Assembly (NCBI GenBank): GCA_002914845.1
Contig: JXTC01000019.1
Span: forward strand, 1,209,215-1,273,214
Length of the DNA stretch: 64,000 bases
Reading direction: 5' to 3'
DNA from: Trema orientale
Taxonomy: Eukaryota; Streptophyta; Magnoliopsida; Rosales; Cannabaceae
A program made the position numbers and the translations under genes. How positions within the stretch are numbered: position 1 is the stretch's first letter; each line of letters begins with the position of its first letter. This document shows positions 60,915 to 64,000 of the stretch, in pieces. The notes beneath the pieces were generated by a model. That model searched no databases and had not been told where the DNA came from. It saw nothing but the letters and a program-made list of their open reading frames with translations.

Positions 60915-60956
60915 GCCAGGCTTCCTCACTCCAGAAAATTAAACCAGAGATTTTTT
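60915..60956 (+). pseudogene. Fragment resembling MPS1 last exon
   Basis: gccaggcttcctcactccag plus the next 20 bases aligns with ggccaggtttccttactcca onward in MPS1 exon 9 (18175-18216). I count about 8 differences in 42 bases. It starts exactly where the copia 2 LTR ends, so the retrotransposon seems to have inserted into a duplicated MPS1 end. Confidence 0.55.
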
Positions 60957-61404
60957 TTTATAATTGCTATATATGCTGATTAGAATTATTGCTAACAAAT
61001 AATAGCAATTTATCTAAACTACTAACATAGGGGAGGAGGGTTTACATAATTTGTAACTTTCAGTTCCTAGCAAAAAGTATGTGGATTGTCACAATATTGT
61101 TCCCTTCTCTAACATGGCCATGCAAATAATTTTAACGTTTGACAACGCAATCTAATTTCATAGAAATGATTGCATTGTAAGAATTTTTCATTAGCGCATA
61201 GCGAGTAAATTAAAGATTAATATTTCTCTCCATAGTAGAGACGAGCATGTAATATTATATATAAACAACAATCCAATTAAGTAACAATATTAATTACGTA
61301 TCCAATTACACGCTGTTGTTCAATCAATCAATCCAACACCATAAACAACAATATAAGTACAAAGCCACGGGGACAAAAAACAAGACAACTCAGAGACACT
61401 TGGA

Positions 61405-61438
<34 letters not shown>

Positions 61439-61573
61439 GAAAAAACTTGAAAATGAATCAAGATCCACACACCCTTTTTTCCTGACTTGTTATGCTATGA
61501 ACTAAATATATATAACATATATCATGAAGACAAACTATAAAAAAACTACACAAAGGAATAAGGTCAAACAAAG
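60957..61573. other. 3' flank of peptide copy 5
   Basis: No gene apart from the vestigial tail of copy 5. attgcattgtaagaatttt and the following gcatagcgagtaa (about 61165-61205) resemble 23005-23050, and gtggattgtcacaatattg resembles 23233 onward, so this too is peptide-unit DNA. Poly(A) run at 61407-61431. Confidence 0.4.
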
Positions 61574-61885
61574 TTAGACATGAAAACTTGGTCGTTTTAC
61601 AATAGCCCACGACGACGACGACGGGGACGAAGATGATCCGCCTCGAGGTCGGTATGTGCCACCACCACCTCCACCTCCAGCTCTTATTCTGACATAAATC
61701 CGGGGCTTTTGAGCTAACTCCAATGAAGTAAGAATATCTTTGTGTTTTTGTGCAATTTGTTTTCCATGATAATGACGCAGATTTGGATTCAAGACAACTT
61801 GATGAGCTGAACTTGTAAGAGATTGAGATAATAATAATAAAAGAACAATTAGAGGGAAATAGAAGAAATGTTTCATCTCAGACAT
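61574..61885 (-). CDS. Small secreted peptide precursor, family copy 5, tail lost
   Basis: 103 residues on the - strand, starting MSEMKHFFYFPLIVLLLLL, with the signal peptide ending near SSAHQ. Then come NLRHYHGKQIAQKHKD, the core KPRIYVRIRAGGGGGGG, a Ser-rich insertion, and AIVKRPSFHV followed by TAA. In the other copies the hydrophobic tail starts here. The tail is still readable in the same frame past the stop (LCLTLFLCVVFL, 61573-61538, then TAG). The product would be soluble and secreted if made. The TATA box is changed to CATAAATAC. It may be a young pseudogene or a soluble variant. Confidence 0.6.
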   Translation of the reverse strand: MSEMKHFFYFPLIVLLLLLSQSLTSSAHQVVLNPNLRHYHGKQIAQKHKDILTSLELAQKPRIYVRIRAGGGGGGGTYRPRGGSSSSPSSSSWAIVKRPSFHV

Positions 61886-61952
61886 GTTTGATAGAGAAGG
61901 GTAATGGAATTAGTGCCTAAAATATCAATTATCAACGAGCTAAGTATGACTT

Positions 61953-61961
61953 GTATTTATG
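61953..61961 (-). promoter_or_regulatory. Degraded TATA box of peptide copy 5
   Basis: On the - strand, CATAAATAC stands where the other copies have TATAAATAG. The leader phrase cttagctcgttgataatt is retained. Confidence 0.5.
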
Positions 61962-62650
61962 ATAAGAATAAGATTGGAACATCATAGTGACGAAATAATT
62001 AACATGACATTGACAAGCAAGGAAATATTGTGGATTTTGAGATCTTAAAAAGACTAAGTACATGTTTGTACCATTAATATATAATTTCATCAACCTACAA
62101 ACTGTAAAAATATGAAATAACAACAAGTCCATTTTGGAACCAGGACCGCGTAACTTGCTATATAATAAAGTCCAGGAACAAGAGCGATTTTCAAACAACA
62201 CTCTCAACTTACATTAATGATAAGGACTCTTTACTTTTAATACCAACTTATATAGCAAGTGAATTGCATTTTTCAATTGGTAGGATGTTATTGTGATGTT
62301 ATAAGACAATAAGTCGTTAGATAATGTTGGAAATTTGAATTCTACTTTACTAAGTCTTTTTTTTTTTTTTTTTGTGAAAGGGATTATCTAATTGATGTGG
62401 CAATTTTTATTTTAAGTATTAGTAACTTCTATAATAATTCATCTGTAGAATATTGATTCTTAGCAATTGAAGAATGTATGTCAAATCTATTTTGAGTGTT
62501 GTTAAATATATTTGACAAATTCACTTATAATTTAGTACCAAGCTACTTAGCATTTTCCATTAAATAAAACATGTCCGTGAACAAAGGATTACAAATTTGG
62601 GTATAAAGGACAAAGTCCTCAAAGCAAGAAGGAAGAAAGTCAGACAACAT
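61962..62650 (-). repeat. Upstream duplication unit of peptide copy 5
   Basis: Read on the - strand, 62640-62450 (cttgctttgaggactttgtc, then atacattcttcaattgctaa) matches 18765-18940 upstream of copy 1. tacgcggtcctggttccaaa (about 62150) matches 19225 onward. Poly(T) at 62357-62373. Confidence 0.5.
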
Positions 62651-64000
62651 ATCACGCGCCAGTGGTTTTTATAGATGACAATAATTAAATTTCAAATCGT
62701 CCATTAGGAAGGCAATAATAATAAATTATCTATAATTAAATCCAACGATTAAGTTTAATGATAATTATTAAAATGGCCAAACCGGCAAGTAGAATATGAC
62801 CATACTCAAGGTAGGAAAAGAGACCATAACCCAACTTAAAGAAATCTCTAAAACACTTCGGCTCTTTACATTTCAAACAAATTATAGCAAGGTAAACTAC
62901 AAAAAAAATATCATGAGATTTGGGTGTTCTACAATTTAAAGTCTAAAATTTGGACTCTGCAAAATAATATCCTGAGATTAAGAATTTCTGAAAATGAATA
63001 TCCTGAGTTGACGTTTTGAATAACTTTAACTGATAAAATATAATAATATCCTTAAAATTAAGGAGAATAATAAATATTAATCCAGTTTTAATGAATGATA
63101 TTATTACTTTTTTGTTATTAAAATTGGTCAAAAACTCAGTACATGGTATTAATTTTTAGAAATTCTTAATCTCATGGTATTATTTTGCAGAGTTTAGACT
63201 TTAAAATTTAAATTATAAAACACTTAAAGTATTTTTTTGCAGTTCACTCTTATAGCAACACTTAACTTAATTTTCTCGAAACAAGACAGGGGTCTAGTGA
63301 AGAAAAAGAGTATACTTCTTCCTTATGATACTCATAATAACTACCATAAGAATTGTGCTATCGTTAAAGTGTTAAATAAACCTCCTTCCACTGTAACATA
63401 TGTTAGAAAATGGGTTAAATGAATGGGTTAAGATTTTGGGCTTGAATTGGGCTTGGAAGCCCATATACATTATAAAGTCCAATTGTGTATATTAGAACCC
63501 ATTTTCATGAACCATTTTGAAGCTAAAAATTAAATGGGACCCACATCTTGTTGATGAAAGATCTTGGTGAATTCTTGTTCTCCTCCGCGAGTACATCGAT
63601 TTCGTATATTCACACGCTCAAAATGGTGCACGGATGAATGAGAAATTGTTGCTCAAAAGTGCACCATTGAAATGGGAAAATGAAAGGGAAATGTTAGAGT
63701 CCCACATTGGTGGGAAATGCATGGTGCAAGTGGTTTATATAGAACCTTGTTTTGTGATGATAGTAAGAATAACTACCACAGATGCTCTCTCAGGCGCGCA
63801 CAGGGGGGGTGCAAATCTTCGGGCTTGGGCCTGAATTTGCATGGGCTCGTGTGTGCCCGCACCTGCGGACACGAATGCCGGCTGAAACTTGGACCATAGT
63901 AAGCCGAATATTCAAAATTTTCTCAAAACAATTGACTATATGAGTGCATAGTATTAATTTATAGCAAATAGGAACACACAAAGAGAATAGATCTAATACC
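62651..64000. other. Gene-free region to the window end
   Basis: 62890-63240 is a run of related phrases (tatcatgagatt, atatcctgagatt, tctcatggtatt) with partial inverted symmetry, probably a fold-back repeat. From about 63400, tgttagaaaatgggtta and tgttagagtcccacattggt resemble starts of plant LTRs, so the window may end inside an LTR element. No gene is recognised. Confidence 0.4.

Overview
The window looks like nuclear DNA of a flowering plant, probably a eudicot. It has GT-AG introns, AT-rich intergenic DNA, plant-only genes (eIF(iso)4G, MULTIPOLAR SPINDLE 1/PRD2, a chloroplast-type mTERF) and many plant transposons (Ty1/copia, CACTA, LINE, SINE, MITEs). The species cannot be named from the sequence. 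There is one 473-base run of N and one isolated N.

Layout. (1) 1-18233 is the gene-bearing part, all on the + strand: a complete nine-exon eIF(iso)4G gene, about 3 kb of MITE-rich spacer, an intronless mTERF gene close to SOLDAT10/mTERF1, about 4 kb of repeats, then a nine-exon MPS1/PRD2 meiotic gene. (2) 18234-62650 is a dispersed cluster of five paralogous genes for short secreted, Arg/Gly-rich proteins of about 103-113 residues (20287, 30061, 39773 and 45184 on +; 61885-61574 on -). A sixth, two-exon gene with a similar layout lies at 48476-48998. The five paralogues share promoter and flanking DNA. Two fragments resembling the first and last exons of MPS1 (near 41866 and 60915) suggest that the cluster grew by segmental duplication of an MPS1-peptide unit.

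(3) Transposons separate the paralogues. A complete but dead copia element (23366-29657) has matching 5-bp target duplications and a nested insertion that holds the N gap. A 4.3-kb giant palindrome (33861-38140) carries a gag-like ORF in each arm. A 2-kb exact direct repeat (31062-33154 and 33156 onward), joined by one N, may be an assembly artefact. A deleted LTR element lies at 49904-52339, a 3.1-kb CACTA deletion derivative with a 3-bp target duplication at 52860-55939, and a 5'-truncated copia at 56067-60914.

Working together: the three housekeeping genes act in translation, organelle gene expression and meiotic recombination, and show no shared pathway. The peptide genes share a signal peptide, a conserved basic core and a hydrophobic tail, so they probably go to the cell surface. 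Their function is unknown to me. One copy has lost the first start codon, another has lost the hydrophobic tail, and another has lost the glycine-rich block, so the family seems to be under birth-and-death change. It is the most likely undescribed system here.
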